From contig CBDFMU010000023.1 in assembly GCA_965249785.1 (NCBI GenBank), positions 105,523 through 169,522 on the forward strand: a stretch of DNA of 64,000 nucleotides. The letters run 5' to 3'. Shown here one piece after another: positions 1 through 7,188 of the stretch. This stretch comes from M3007 sp965249785 (GTDB lineage Bacteria; Bacteroidota; Bacteroidia; Chitinophagales; Saprospiraceae). A model generated the notes under the pieces. The model was not told where the DNA came from. It did no database searches and was given only the letters and a program-made list of their open reading frames with translations. The translations under genes were made by a program, and so were the position numbers. Position 1 is the first letter of the stretch, and every line of letters starts with the position of its first letter.

Positions 1-2
1 AA

Positions 3-692
3 GAAAGCACCGAAAAAGGCGGCCTGGACGAGTTATTAACCAACGCTTTGCAAGGACCCGCCTGGTGGGCTTATGTAGTGTTGCGCTATGCGCCTGATTT
101 GGGTGACAGACGCGATGAATTTTTGAGCAAGGCCGCACAAGACCCTAAATCTGCCCTGTACACTTTAAAGTTTATTTCAGATTTAGGAAGCCACCGGGAA
201 GCACTGATTGCTAAGACAATGGAGGATCCAGGTTGGGCATCATCGGCTATGCGCCACATCCCCGACCTCGCCGCATCAAGAGGTGCCACAACTCCTCCTC
301 CTATCGAAAATGGACCCGGATACAACACGTACTTTGTCAATCAGAGTGGGCAGGAATTGTGGGTGTCTTACAACACTGGGATGAAAGGTTCTAACGGTTC
401 GATCACTGGCCCGCATCAATTGAACGTAGGTCAAAACGTCGGTTGGGGACGCGGTGTCGGTGTCATCTCAGAAGCAAGAGTATGGACATCTAATCCCGAT
501 CCGAACAACGACCAACCCTCCGAAGGCTGGGATACAAACGCTGGCTTCCTGGACGCGTGGGGGTTGCCACAGGGTGCCAATGGTGCCAAAAGTTGGGGTT
601 TTCGCATTGATAAAACAGGATTTGTGGAAGTGGAGCAATGGTACTCCGGCGGTATGCCTGATCAGTATCCGCCTTCTAACGGAAATTCGTAA
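3..692 (+). CDS. C-terminal part of a repeat protein of unknown function (5' end outside window)
   Basis: The frame is open from the left edge (first full codon at 3), so this is the last 229 codons of a longer gene; the first internal start-like codon, TTG at 48, is probably not the true start. The N-terminal part shows about three copies of a 28-29 residue repeat with a D/G-P...W...L+..PDLG..R....KA pattern, probably paired helices, similar in layout to helical-repeat families such as DUF4116. From about residue 105 a different domain follows, rich in Gly, Asn, Trp and Tyr (YFVNQSGQELWVSY, SWGFRIDKTG), which looks like a beta-rich globular domain. No T9SS tail or membrane segment is seen in the visible part. 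I do not recognise the family and give no function. Confidence 0.75.
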   Translation, partial: ESTEKGGLDELLTNALQGPAWWAYVVLRYAPDLGDRRDEFLSKAAQDPKSALYTLKFISDLGSHREALIAKTMEDPGWASSAMRHIPDLAASRGATTPPPIENGPGYNTYFVNQSGQELWVSYNTGMKGSNGSITGPHQLNVGQNVGWGRGVGVISEARVWTSNPDPNNDQPSEGWDTNAGFLDAWGLPQGANGAKSWGFRIDKTGFVEVEQWYSGGMPDQYPPSNGNS

Positions 693-764
693 GTGTATTT
701 AGCATAGGAAGCAATAGAAGTATCTGGTTAAAAGTCAGGTACTTCTATGCTTCTGTTCTTGCCG

Positions 765-946
765 TGCACCCGCCCCTAACCCCTTCCCTAAAGGACAGGG
801 GGACCTGATAGTGGTGTTTTCTATTGCCCATCAGTACCTTAATGGTCGGATTGATTTAACTCCCAAGGTATTGAAACTCAATAAATTGACACTCAATGTA
901 GTCCCCCGCGCTTTCGGGGGAGGGGTTAGGGGTGGGGTCTGTGCCG
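765..946. repeat. Inverted pair of G/C-run repeats (family E) around a 93-bp core
   Basis: 765-804 reads GCACCCGCCCCTAACCCC followed by TTCCC, AAAGG and a GGGGGACC end. 898-946 carries the reverse complement of the same pattern (GTCCCCC, CGGGGGAGGGG, TTAGGGG, TGGGGTC). The core at 805-897 is not repetitive. The same type of element occurs inside coding sequence at 4313-4340 and 43291-43458, the latter again as an inverted pair with a core of about 86 bp. Together with the repeat at 943-1026 this explains most of the 392-bp space before the next gene. Confidence 0.75.
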
Positions 947-1026
947 ATGTTGGCGTCCTCGCCAACATCAACGGCGGAGCGGAATCTCAGCGTGAACACC
1001 CATTCCACCGCTTCATGTTGGCCAGG
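943..1026. repeat. Dispersed palindromic repeat (family D), copy 1
   Basis: The palindrome GATGTTGGCG-TCCT-CGCCAACATC is followed by a conserved tail with GGCGGAGCGGAATCTCAGCG. The head and tail recur at 2321-2389. The head alone recurs at 1569-1598 and 20308-20331, and related heads at 19835-19858 and 20251. Confidence 0.85.
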
Positions 1027-1084
1027 ACTCTAACAAAGCAAGCATCCACCTCTAATTTTCACCCATCCTTTTCCATCTACTTTT

Positions 1085-1534
1085 ATGAAAAACATTCTCT
1101 TCCTCGCAGCCCTGCTGCTGACAACCTTTTCCCCGATCCTCCGCGCCCAAGACCTAAAAGCCGACATGCAGGCGATGGGCAAACTCTGGCAGGAGGCCAA
1201 CAATAGCGGCGACATGAAGGCACTTTCACAAATGTGTGCCAATGAAGTGATTCTGGTAAACCCCAAGGATAACAGTACGACCAAGGTGAGCAGGGAACAA
1301 ATGCTGGAAACCCTTACACAACAATTCAGTGAAGCGGACGACCAAACAGCGGTAGTCGTAGAAACAGCCGAAACTATGCCGGATGGCAAAGTAAAGATCG
1401 CCGGGACAGCAACCGGGGTGATGACCAATAGAAAGACTGGTGAAAAAACGCCGTACACTGCCGGGTTTGAACATCTTCTGGTGCAGGAAAATGGCAGATG
1501 GAAATTAGGGCAGATGAAGAGTTGGTTGAAATAA
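1085..1534 (+). CDS. Secreted NTF2-like (SnoaL/DUF4440-type) protein
   Basis: 149 aa. An N-terminal Sec signal peptide (hydrophobic LFLAALLLTTF, cut near RAQ-DL) indicates export to the periplasm. The mature part has the NTF2/DUF4440 layout: an initial helix (LWQEANNSGDMKAL), a short strand with a catalytic-cone-like turn (VILVNPKDN), and two long C-terminal strands ending HLLVQENGRWKLGQMKSWLK, where the G+W+I/L pattern is typical of the family. The ligand or reaction cannot be read from sequence. A second NTF2-like protein starts 81 bp downstream on the same strand, with palindrome 1569-1598 in the gap, so the two may share a transcript. The start at 1085 is chosen because it places the signal peptide at the N-terminus. 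Confidence 0.8.
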   Translation: MKNILFLAALLLTTFSPILRAQDLKADMQAMGKLWQEANNSGDMKALSQMCANEVILVNPKDNSTTKVSREQMLETLTQQFSEADDQTAVVVETAETMPDGKVKIAGTATGVMTNRKTGEKTPYTAGFEHLLVQENGRWKLGQMKSWLK

Positions 1535-1568
1535 AGGACAGCATTCACCTGACCATCATGCTTTTTCA

Positions 1569-1598
1569 GCCGATGTTGGCGAGAAGGCCAACATCGGC
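1569..1598. repeat. Dispersed palindrome (family D), head only
   Basis: Near-perfect hairpin GCCGATGTTGGC-GAGAAG-GCCAACATCGGC between two co-directional NTF2-like genes. It lacks the T-run of an intrinsic terminator. Confidence 0.8.
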
Positions 1599-1615
1599 AA
1601 ACTGAATCTCCCACC

Positions 1616-2305
1616 ATGAAACATCTCCTTCTGCTCACCGCTCTTTTCTCCATCCAATTCAGTACCCTGCAAGCCCAATTTACTACAGAGGATTGGGCCA
1701 TGCAAACCTTCGCCCAGGAATACATGGCCGCCTACAACCGACAGGATATTTCAGCACTACGGTCTATGCAAATGCGAGATATAATGGGCGACAGTCTCTA
1801 TCACCGCGATCATATTGTCAAATCGTTTGAAGACGCCTTTACTCGGCAGAATGTCACGCTGTTCATGCGGCAGATTCGCGTCGAGTGGTCCGACGCGGAG
1901 CACGCTCTGGTGGCCATTGGCACTTATGAAGGTCATGGTGCTACCATCGTTTATGACATCCCCCTCGACTGGAAGACTGCCTACCGCAACACCATGGTGC
2001 AGGACAGTGGCCGCTGGAAAATCGCCCGCTCCGTAGTCACGGATATTGCCAAAACCATTATTTATCAAAAAACCGGAAAAGTGGACGAATGGCAATCAGC
2101 CTTCCACAGTGCATTGCAAGAAAGTAGTGTGCTGGATATAGAAACAGGTAAGTCGCAAAGCGATTCTGGTACCGCCTACGCCCTGCTCGAATGGCCTTCT
2201 ATGGAGGTCGCAAAGGCTTTCTTTGAAAAACCCAATTGGTATAAGGCGTTGCCCACAAACAGTAAAAGCGAAAAGCCGACGGTGGTTTTTCTGAATGATA
2301 AGTAA
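1616..2305 (+). CDS. Secreted NTF2-like protein with an extra C-terminal domain
   Basis: 229 aa. Signal peptide (LLLLTALFSIQF, cut after LQAQ). Residues about 25-150 resemble a DUF4440/SnoaL NTF2-like fold, with a helix containing YMAAYNRQDISALRSM and a strand pair around MVQDSGRWKIARSVV. The C-terminal 80 residues (WQSAFHSALQESSVLDIE ... ALLEWPSMEVAKAFFEKPNW) look like a compact alpha/beta dimeric domain of the antibiotic-biosynthesis-monooxygenase/DUF1330 type; this second assignment is inference. It probably acts in the periplasm. It follows another NTF2-like gene on the same strand. Confidence 0.7.
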   Translation: MKHLLLLTALFSIQFSTLQAQFTTEDWAMQTFAQEYMAAYNRQDISALRSMQMRDIMGDSLYHRDHIVKSFEDAFTRQNVTLFMRQIRVEWSDAEHALVAIGTYEGHGATIVYDIPLDWKTAYRNTMVQDSGRWKIARSVVTDIAKTIIYQKTGKVDEWQSAFHSALQESSVLDIETGKSQSDSGTAYALLEWPSMEVAKAFFEKPNWYKALPTNSKSEKPTVVFLNDK

Positions 2306-2320
2306 CTAATGCACCCACCA

Positions 2321-2389
2321 GCCGATGTTGGTGTCTCCGCCAACATCAACGGCGGAGCGGAATCTCAGCGTGAGCACTCATTCATTGCC
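2321..2389. repeat. Dispersed palindromic repeat (family D), copy with tail
   Basis: GCCGATGTTGGTGTCTCC, then GCCAACATC and the conserved tail GGCGGAGCGGAATCTCAGCG. It matches 943-1000 almost base for base, showing that head and tail move as one unit. Confidence 0.85.
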
Positions 2390-2482
2390 GTGCCTGGTGT
2401 TTTCACCAGGCACACTTCCGGGAAACTCCGGCAATAACTTTGGCTACTCACGTTGCTTGCGCTTGGTGAAAACACCAAGCGC
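2390..2482. repeat. Two perfect 10-bp-stem hairpins with TTTT and AAAA loops
   Basis: 2390-2413 is GTGCCTGGTG-TTTT-CACCAGGCAC. 2459-2482 is GCGCTTGGTG-AAAA-CACCAAGCGC. The two share the GGTG-loop-CACC core and differ by compensating changes that keep every pair intact. They lie 45 bp apart between family D repeat and the 21-bp tandem array. Confidence 0.8.
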
Positions 2483-2510
2483 GGCGGAAAGGCTGTTGCA
2501 GACCCCTGGC

Positions 2511-2630
2511 AGGCACTTCCAACCCCTATGAAGGCACTTTTAACCCCTGCGTAGGCACTCCCAACTCCTGAGTAGGCACTTTTAACCCTTAAAAAGGCAT
2601 TTCCAATGCCCTTTCAGGCATTTACAAACA
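2511..2630. repeat. 21-bp tandem repeat, six degenerate units
   Basis: The word AGGCA(C/T) starts at 2511, 2532, 2553, 2574, 2595 and 2616, exactly 21 bp apart each time. The consensus is roughly AGGCACTTTTAACCCCTGNGT. The array ends about 40 bp before the start of the BspA-like gene. Although 21 is a multiple of three, no good reading frame crosses it. Confidence 0.85.
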
Positions 2631-2669
2631 CTTGTTTCCCAATTTCTATTTATAAAAATTTCCACAACA

Positions 2670-4664
2670 ATGCACCTGACACTACGATTTTCTCCATCAT
2701 CTTCTTTCCTACGCTTGGCACTGCTCTGGATAGCGTTTTTTGCTGCTAATATTACCTACGCCCAGCAGCCCTTCATTACCACCTGGAAAACCGATAACGC
2801 GGGTACCTCGAACAGCACGTCTATCACTATTCCGGCATTCGGTGGTGGCTATAATTATGAAGTGGACTGGAATAATGACGGCACTTATGACCAAAGCGGC
2901 ATCACCGGCATCGTAACCCATGACTTCGGTGTGGCCGGTACTTATAATATCCGCATCCGGGGTGCGTTCCCGGCGCCATTTTTTAATAATAGCGGAGACC
3001 GTCTCAAACTGCTCGACATCGGGCAATGGGGAGACCAGGTCTGGACGAATACAGCCAATGCTTTCTATGGTTGCGCTAACCTGCAAATCAGTGCCACCGA
3101 CCTGGCCAATATGGGTAGTGTGACGAATATGTCGGGTATGTTCAGGGGTTGCTCTATCCTCAATGGACCCACCAACATCGGCAGCTGGAACACCGCCAAC
3201 GTAACCGATATGAGCAATATGTTTGCCCAGTCTCCGGCCTTCAATCAACCAATTGGCAGCTGGAACACGGCCAACGTGACCAGTATGTCTCAAATGTTCA
3301 CTCAGGCTACTGCCTTCAATCAGCCCATTGGTAACTGGAATACGACCAATGTCACCAATATGCAGGCCATGTTTTTCCTGGCGACCGCCTTCAACCAGCC
3401 TATCGGTACTTGGAACACCGGCAATGTGACCAACATGGCACTCATGTTTGCCGGTGCCTCCGCTTTTAACCAGCCTATCGGAACCTGGAATACGGTCAAG
3501 GTAACCAATATGAGCAGCATGTTTTCCAATGCCGCCGCCTTTAACCAACCCATCGGTACTTGGAACACGGCGAGCGTAACCAATATGTTCCAAATGTTTA
3601 ATTCTGCCTCCGCCTTCAACCAGCCCATCGGCATTTGGAACACGGCCAACGTAACCAATATGGGCGTCATGTTTTACCTGGCCTCTGCCTTTAACTACCC
3701 CCTCAGTACCTGGAACACCACTAATGTGACTGATATGCACAGCATATTTAACCAGGCCACTGCCTTTAACCAACCCATCTCTAACTGGAACGTCGCCAAC
3801 GTCAGCGATATGAGCGGTATGTTTAACGCTGCCTACGCTTTCAATCAACCACTCGACACCTGGACCTTGAAGGCAGGGGTTAATTTAAGCTATTTCCTGT
3901 ATTTAACCGGTGTGAATTGTGACAATTATAGTGCCACCCTGATCGGTTGGAGTGCCAACCCGCTTACGCCAAATAGTCTCTCGATGGATGCCTTCGGTCG
4001 GCAATATGGCACCAACGCCGTAGCCGCCCGTACCAACCTCACCACCACCAAAGGCTGGACCATCACCGGCGATTCTCCTTCGGGAGTAGCTTGTCCCGCT
4101 GCACTGCCCATCGAATTGATTAGTTTCAATGGTAAACAGCAGAGCAATGGCGTATTACTGACTTGGCAAACGGCGAGCGAGCAAAACAACAAAGGCTTTT
4201 ATATAGAGCGTAGCAATGATACTCGCAATTGGGAAACGCTCGGTTTCGTGGCAGGCAAAGGCACATCTTCCGAAGAGCAGGATTATTCGTTTTTAGATGA
4301 AAAGCCGCTGTTCCCTCCTCATGGGGGGACGCAAGGGGGGCTCTATTATCGCTTGCGGCAAATGGATTTCGATGGTAAAGAAGAACTGTCGAAAGTGGTG
4401 AGCGTAGAAATGAAAAATATTGGAGTGGTGCGCGTCTTCCCTAATCCTGTCTCTAATGGTGAATTAACGCTGCTTTTTCCTGAAAATACGGAAGAAGAAA
4501 TCGCTGTGCAATTGTTTAATCCGGCGGGGCAAATGTTGCGTTCTACTAAGGTTAATAACCTAACCACTACTTTGGATGTTAATGGATTGGCTTCCGGGAT
4601 TTATAGCTTGCAGGTAGTGAGTAGCAATAAAATTTTTATTGAAAAAATTCTAGTAAACAACTGA
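2670..4664 (+). CDS. BspA-like (DUF285) surface protein with T9SS sorting domain
   Basis: 664 aa. The signal peptide is cut near TYAQQP. Residues about 33-140 form a leader domain (WKTDNAGTSNSTSITIP, DWNNDGTYD). About ten copies of a 25-residue DUF285 repeat follow (FNQPIGTWNTANVTNM, MSSMF), at roughly residues 150-420, with the 75-bp period visible in the DNA. DUF285 repeats are known from surface leucine-rich-type proteins used in binding and adhesion. After LPIELISFNGKQ comes the common spacer domain, then a type A T9SS signal (VFPNPVSNGELTL ... GIYSLQVV ... KILVNN), so the protein is exported and anchored or released by type IX secretion. Oddity: residues FPPHGGTQGG (4313-4340) are an in-frame repeat insertion where relatives have a short turn before YYRLRQ. 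A terminator follows at 4692. Confidence 0.93.
   Translation: MHLTLRFSPSSSFLRLALLWIAFFAANITYAQQPFITTWKTDNAGTSNSTSITIPAFGGGYNYEVDWNNDGTYDQSGITGIVTHDFGVAGTYNIRIRGAFPAPFFNNSGDRLKLLDIGQWGDQVWTNTANAFYGCANLQISATDLANMGSVTNMSGMFRGCSILNGPTNIGSWNTANVTDMSNMFAQSPAFNQPIGSWNTANVTSMSQMFTQATAFNQPIGNWNTTNVTNMQAMFFLATAFNQPIGTWNTGNVTNMALMFAGASAFNQPIGTWNTVKVTNMSSMFSNAAAFNQPIGTWNTASVTNMFQMFNSASAFNQPIGIWNTANVTNMGVMFYLASAFNYPLSTWNTTNVTDMHSIFNQATAFNQPISNWNVANVSDMSGMFNAAYAFNQPLDTWTLKAGVNLSYFLYLTGVNCDNYSATLIGWSANPLTPNSLSMDAFGRQYGTNAVAARTNLTTTKGWTITGDSPSGVACPAALPIELISFNGKQQSNGVLLTWQTASEQNNKGFYIERSNDTRNWETLGFVAGKGTSSEEQDYSFLDEKPLFPPHGGTQGGLYYRLRQMDFDGKEELSKVVSVEMKNIGVVRVFPNPVSNGELTLLFPENTEEEIAVQLFNPAGQMLRSTKVNNLTTTLDVNGLASGIYSLQVVSSNKIFIEKILVNN
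4313..4340 (+). repeat. In-frame G/C-run repeat (family E) inside the BspA-like gene
   Basis: CCCTCCTCATGGGGGGAC, then GCAAGGGGGG. It is translated as PPHGGTQGG inside the pre-sorting domain and has the same build as the second half of the waaA insertion (43427-43458: CCCCTCC, ACGGGGGGG, CAGGGGGGG). Confidence 0.7.
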
Positions 4665-4691
4665 TTTTTCTATTTATAATTTTTTTAGTGG

Positions 4692-4728
4692 AAAGGAGAC
4701 AAATCTGCGTGGGTTTGCCTCCTTTTCT
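4692..4728 (+). terminator. Intrinsic terminator after the BspA-like gene
   Basis: The stem AAAGGAG-ACAAA pairs with TTTG-C-CTCCTTT across a GC-containing loop and is followed by TTCTCT. It lies 28 bp after the stop codon. Confidence 0.7.
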
Positions 4729-4772
4729 CTATTCCAGGCAAGAACGATACCCTAAATACAACAATATAATCT

Positions 4773-5189
4773 TTATTTCCAAATTAAAACCACCGTACCG
4801 GCAATAATTAAAGCGGCTCCTACTATTGTTTTTATAGTCAAGGTTTCCCCCAGAAAAACGGCGGCTAAAACGATGGTGAGTGCCACGCTTAATTTATCAA
4901 TAGGGGCTACCTGCGACACTTCGCCTAATTGTAATGCTTTAAAATAAAATATCCACGAGCATCCAGTAGCTACACCGGAAATGACGAGGAAAAGAAGATT
5001 GTGTTTAGTTAACGAATGTAACCCTTTCTCTTCCCCCCTGGCCAAGACAATGGCCCAGGCGATCATCAGGATCACAATCGTGCGGACGGCCGTGGCCAGA
5101 TTTGAATTGACGTTGGTTACCCCTATTTTGGCAAAGATGGCCGTTAGAGAAGCGAAGAATGCTGACAGTAAAGCGTATACCCACCACAT
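4773..5189 (-). CDS. Half-size EamA-family (DMT superfamily) transporter
   Basis: 138 aa with four or five hydrophobic helices (WWVYALLSAFFASLTAIF, AVRTIVILMIAWAIVL, LLFLVISGVATGCSWIFY, LTIVLAAVFLGETLT, VGAALIIAGTVVLIW). This is one EamA domain, about half a normal ten-helix DMT carrier, as in the known 4-TM EamA proteins that work as dimers. APIDKLSVALTIVLAAVFLGE is the signature stretch of the family. It is an inner-membrane protein; the substrate is unknown. It stands alone on the minus strand, downstream of and convergent with the BspA-like gene. Confidence 0.85.
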   Translation of the reverse strand: MWWVYALLSAFFASLTAIFAKIGVTNVNSNLATAVRTIVILMIAWAIVLARGEEKGLHSLTKHNLLFLVISGVATGCSWIFYFKALQLGEVSQVAPIDKLSVALTIVLAAVFLGETLTIKTIVGAALIIAGTVVLIWK

Positions 5190-5235
5190 AGTTTTGTATT
5201 TTATGGCACTAACATTTCACACTAATTATTCCTGC

Positions 5236-5302
5236 TGTCTTGACCGAAGTGAAGACATCTGATAAAAAACACCCGGATATCTCCACTTCGGACGACATGA
5301 CA
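5236..5302. repeat. Dispersed TGTC...GACA inverted repeat (family A), copy 1
   Basis: Outer ends TGTCTTGACCGAAGTG and CACTTCGGACGACATGACA, with imperfect arms and an inner ACATCTGA/GGATATCT pair. Related copies lie at 20357-20429, 38589-38681 and 40286-40387. It sits upstream of the EamA gene within a 590-bp gene-free stretch that also holds the repeats at 5560 and 5698; the rest of that stretch shows only a degenerate CTCAAC word repeat near 5320-5385. Confidence 0.75.
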
Positions 5303-5559
5303 AACCCCAATTCAAATTTTTCTCAACTTCTCAACCTTTATCCGCCGAAGCCTTTTTTAAGGCGTAGGAGGGCTCTCAACCTTTAAAACTTACTTCCGCA
5401 GCCCGCTCAAATGCTCCACCAGATCCGTTAGGTAACGCGAAGAGGTCAAAGGTGCAAAAAATCAGCTGATGAAAACTCGCGGGAATATTAATTGCGAATA
5501 ATAAAAGTTGGAGAACAATTCCTTTACCAGCGATAATCTGCTATTTTTTTTGATTAACT

Positions 5560-5680
5560 GATGTTACGCATAATCTACAAACTAACCTTTACGAAACCCT
5601 TGAAAGTTTGGCAAACGTATTGATCGTGTGGCGTTTGCGAAACCTTCGAGGTTTCGTAAACGTGGTTTGTGCGTAATATC
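5560..5680. repeat. 121-bp dispersed repeat (family B), copy 1
   Basis: The ends are inverted (GATGTTACGCA at left, TGCGTAATATC at right). Inside are two hairpins: CTTTACGAAACCCTTGAAAG, and GCGTTTGCGAAACC-TTCGA-GGTTTCGTAAACG. The same layout, at the same length, is seen at 22571-22690. A fragment forms the 3' end of waaA (43987-44013). Confidence 0.85.
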
Positions 5681-5697
5681 AATTAGTAAAATATTAA

Positions 5698-5742
5698 AAA
5701 TCTGCGTAAATCTGCGTTATCCGTGTTATCCAGGTTCCAATT
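5698..5742. repeat. Fragment of the AATCCGCGT dispersed repeat (family C)
   Basis: AATCTGCGTAAATCTGCG, TTATCCGTGTTATCC, GGTTCCAATTA. This matches the right arm of the longer inverted repeat at 15627-15738. Confidence 0.6.
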
Positions 5743-5779
5743 ACCCTACGGCCCACCTCCATTTCCAAGCAACATTACC

Positions 5780-6148
5780 ATGAAAAATATCCTCTTGCTG
5801 GCCCTGCTGCTCTGCGGCACCTGGCTCCACGCCCAGACATTTTCTATTAGCGGTAAAATCGCCGACACGCACGGTTTGACTATGCCAGGTGCCACCATCA
5901 CGCTCCAAAAGGCGGACAGCACGATTGCCAAAAGTGCTATTACTGATGCTAATGGTGCCTTCGTTTTGAACGAGGTGGCAGCAGGCTCTTACTTGCTCAA
6001 AGCCAGCCTGTTAGGGTCGGAAGATTTGCAAAAACAACTGGTGTTGCGCGACCAAAATCTGGAACTCGGAACACTCATTTTGCACGACAGCCAATTACTA
6101 CAAGACAGTAAATGTTTTAGTTGTTGTTTTTCTTATCCCCGCTATTAG
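5780..6148 (+). pseudogene. Truncated TonB-dependent-receptor-type outer-membrane protein, N-terminal fragment
   Basis: 122 aa from the ATG at 5780. Upstream codons to 5723 are open but lie in repeat-derived sequence; 5780 begins a clean signal peptide (ILLLALLLCGTWLHAQ). Residues 20-100 are a carboxypeptidase-regulatory-like domain (SISGKIADTHGLTMPGATI, DANGAFVLNEVAAGSYLLKA, LELGTLILHDSQLLQD), the plug-preceding domain of many Bacteroidota beta-barrel receptors. In intact relatives LLQD continues into VVV and the plug. Here homology stops and 13 unrelated residues (SKCFSCCFSYPRY) lead to a stop, so the barrel of several hundred residues is missing. A deletion or recombination near 6110 is likely. 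Confidence 0.75.
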
Positions 6149-6390
6149 CACTTGGTGTTGATAGCGGGGATTGCCTTAAGATGGTAACGACTGGCAGTGG
6201 TTAGTACCCTCGCGTTAATAAACTTAACTGACATTGTTAGGCCACGGAACATCCAAACTCTTATATCCGCCTTTGGCAACTCATTTTCAAAGTCGCAGGC
6301 TGCCACACCAGGATAGTGCTGATTCCAGAAAAAATATAAAGTATTTGTAGTTTTAATCAACAAGTCTTGAAAATCAATCTTTACAGGCAA
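6145..6390 (-). CDS. Hypothetical ORF or gene remnant, 81 codons
   Basis: Open frame with a TTG as its first usable start; the same frame is open further upstream (to about 6430) without an ATG. The product includes DFQDLLIKTTNTLYFFWNQH and ADIRVWMFRGLTM, an amino-acid mix that looks protein-like but that I cannot assign. It occupies the 315-bp gap between the truncated receptor and ppa and may be a fragment left by the event that removed the receptor barrel. Low confidence that it is expressed. Confidence 0.3.
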   Translation of the reverse strand: MPVKIDFQDLLIKTTNTLYFFWNQHYPGVAACDFENELPKADIRVWMFRGLTMSVKFINARVLTTASRYHLKAIPAINTKC

Positions 6391-6463
6391 AGGGTCAATA
6401 AAAATGGCTAGAGATTGTCAATAATCTAGCAACTAACTCCTGACTCCTTTATACTGTCTCTTT

Positions 6464-6997
6464 TCATCCCTTAAACTTCACCTTATAATCCTCTATACTT
6501 TGCAGCACAATCCGGTGCGCCACTGTTTTATCCCGAAAAGGTTCCACCACCACCGTTTTGTTTTCTAATCTTTTGTATTCTTCAAAGAAATGTCGGATTT
6601 CCAACATAAAATGAGGCGGCAATTCTTCCAAACTACGAATATGATTGACGCTAACATCATGAGCAGCTACCGCGATAATCTTGTCATCCGCTTCTCCACC
6701 ATCCAGCATTTGCATGACTCCGATTACCCGCGCCTCGACCAGACACAAGGGCACAAAATCAATTTGCGAGATAATCAAAATATCAAGCGGATCATTGTCG
6801 TCACAGTAAGTCTGTGGGATAAATCCGTAGTTTGCCGGATAGTAGACCGAAGAAAAGAGCACGCGATCCAGTCGCAGCAATCCGCTTTCTTTGTCCAATT
6901 CATATTTAGCGCGACTCCCTTTGGGAATTTCAATAATGCCCGTCACTATTTCCGGGGCTTGGTCGCCAATAGAGACCTGATGCCAGGGATTATTCAT
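6464..6997 (-). CDS. ppa: Inorganic pyrophosphatase (family I)
   Basis: 177 aa, normal for bacterial family I soluble pyrophosphatases. It hydrolyses PPi to two phosphates in the cytoplasm, pulling nucleotide, aminoacyl-tRNA and activated-sugar synthesis forward. Visible signature: EIPKGSRAKYELDKESG near residue 23 (substrate-binding Glu/Lys/Arg), YPANYGFIPQTYCDDNDPLD around 53-72 with the metal-binding Asp triad of the PROSITE D-[SGDN]-D-[PE]-[LIVMF]-D pattern, and a second acidic site at GGEADDKII near 100. It is a single gene on the minus strand. Confidence 0.95.
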   Translation of the reverse strand: MNNPWHQVSIGDQAPEIVTGIIEIPKGSRAKYELDKESGLLRLDRVLFSSVYYPANYGFIPQTYCDDNDPLDILIISQIDFVPLCLVEARVIGVMQMLDGGEADDKIIAVAAHDVSVNHIRSLEELPPHFMLEIRHFFEEYKRLENKTVVVEPFRDKTVAHRIVLQSIEDYKVKFKG

Positions 6998-7188
6998 GTG
7001 CTTTGAATTTGTGCAAAGAAAAGCGTTTTTCGCTTTAGTTCACTTATGCCATCTAATAAGGCATTTCCATCATCCCCCAATTTTCAACTACCTCCCAACC
7101 CAACCCCGTGGAATAGTTTTTTACCTACAAACATCCGTGAAAGCCCCACTACCCTGCCCTTTCCTGTATCATACACAAATGCCTGACA

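Noticed and set aside
1030..1725. 231-codon minus-strand ORF over the NTF2-like gene
   Set aside because: Cys/Ser/Val-rich shadow without motifs; the plus-strand gene explains the sequence.
2511..2630. CRISPR array
   Set aside because: Units are contiguous 21-bp repeats with no spacers, and no cas genes are present in the window.
2709..3848. 379-codon minus-strand ORF across the BspA-like gene
   Set aside because: It is the shadow of the 75-bp DUF285 repeats; the product is a low-information repeat with no family features, and the plus strand has signal peptide, domains and sorting tail.
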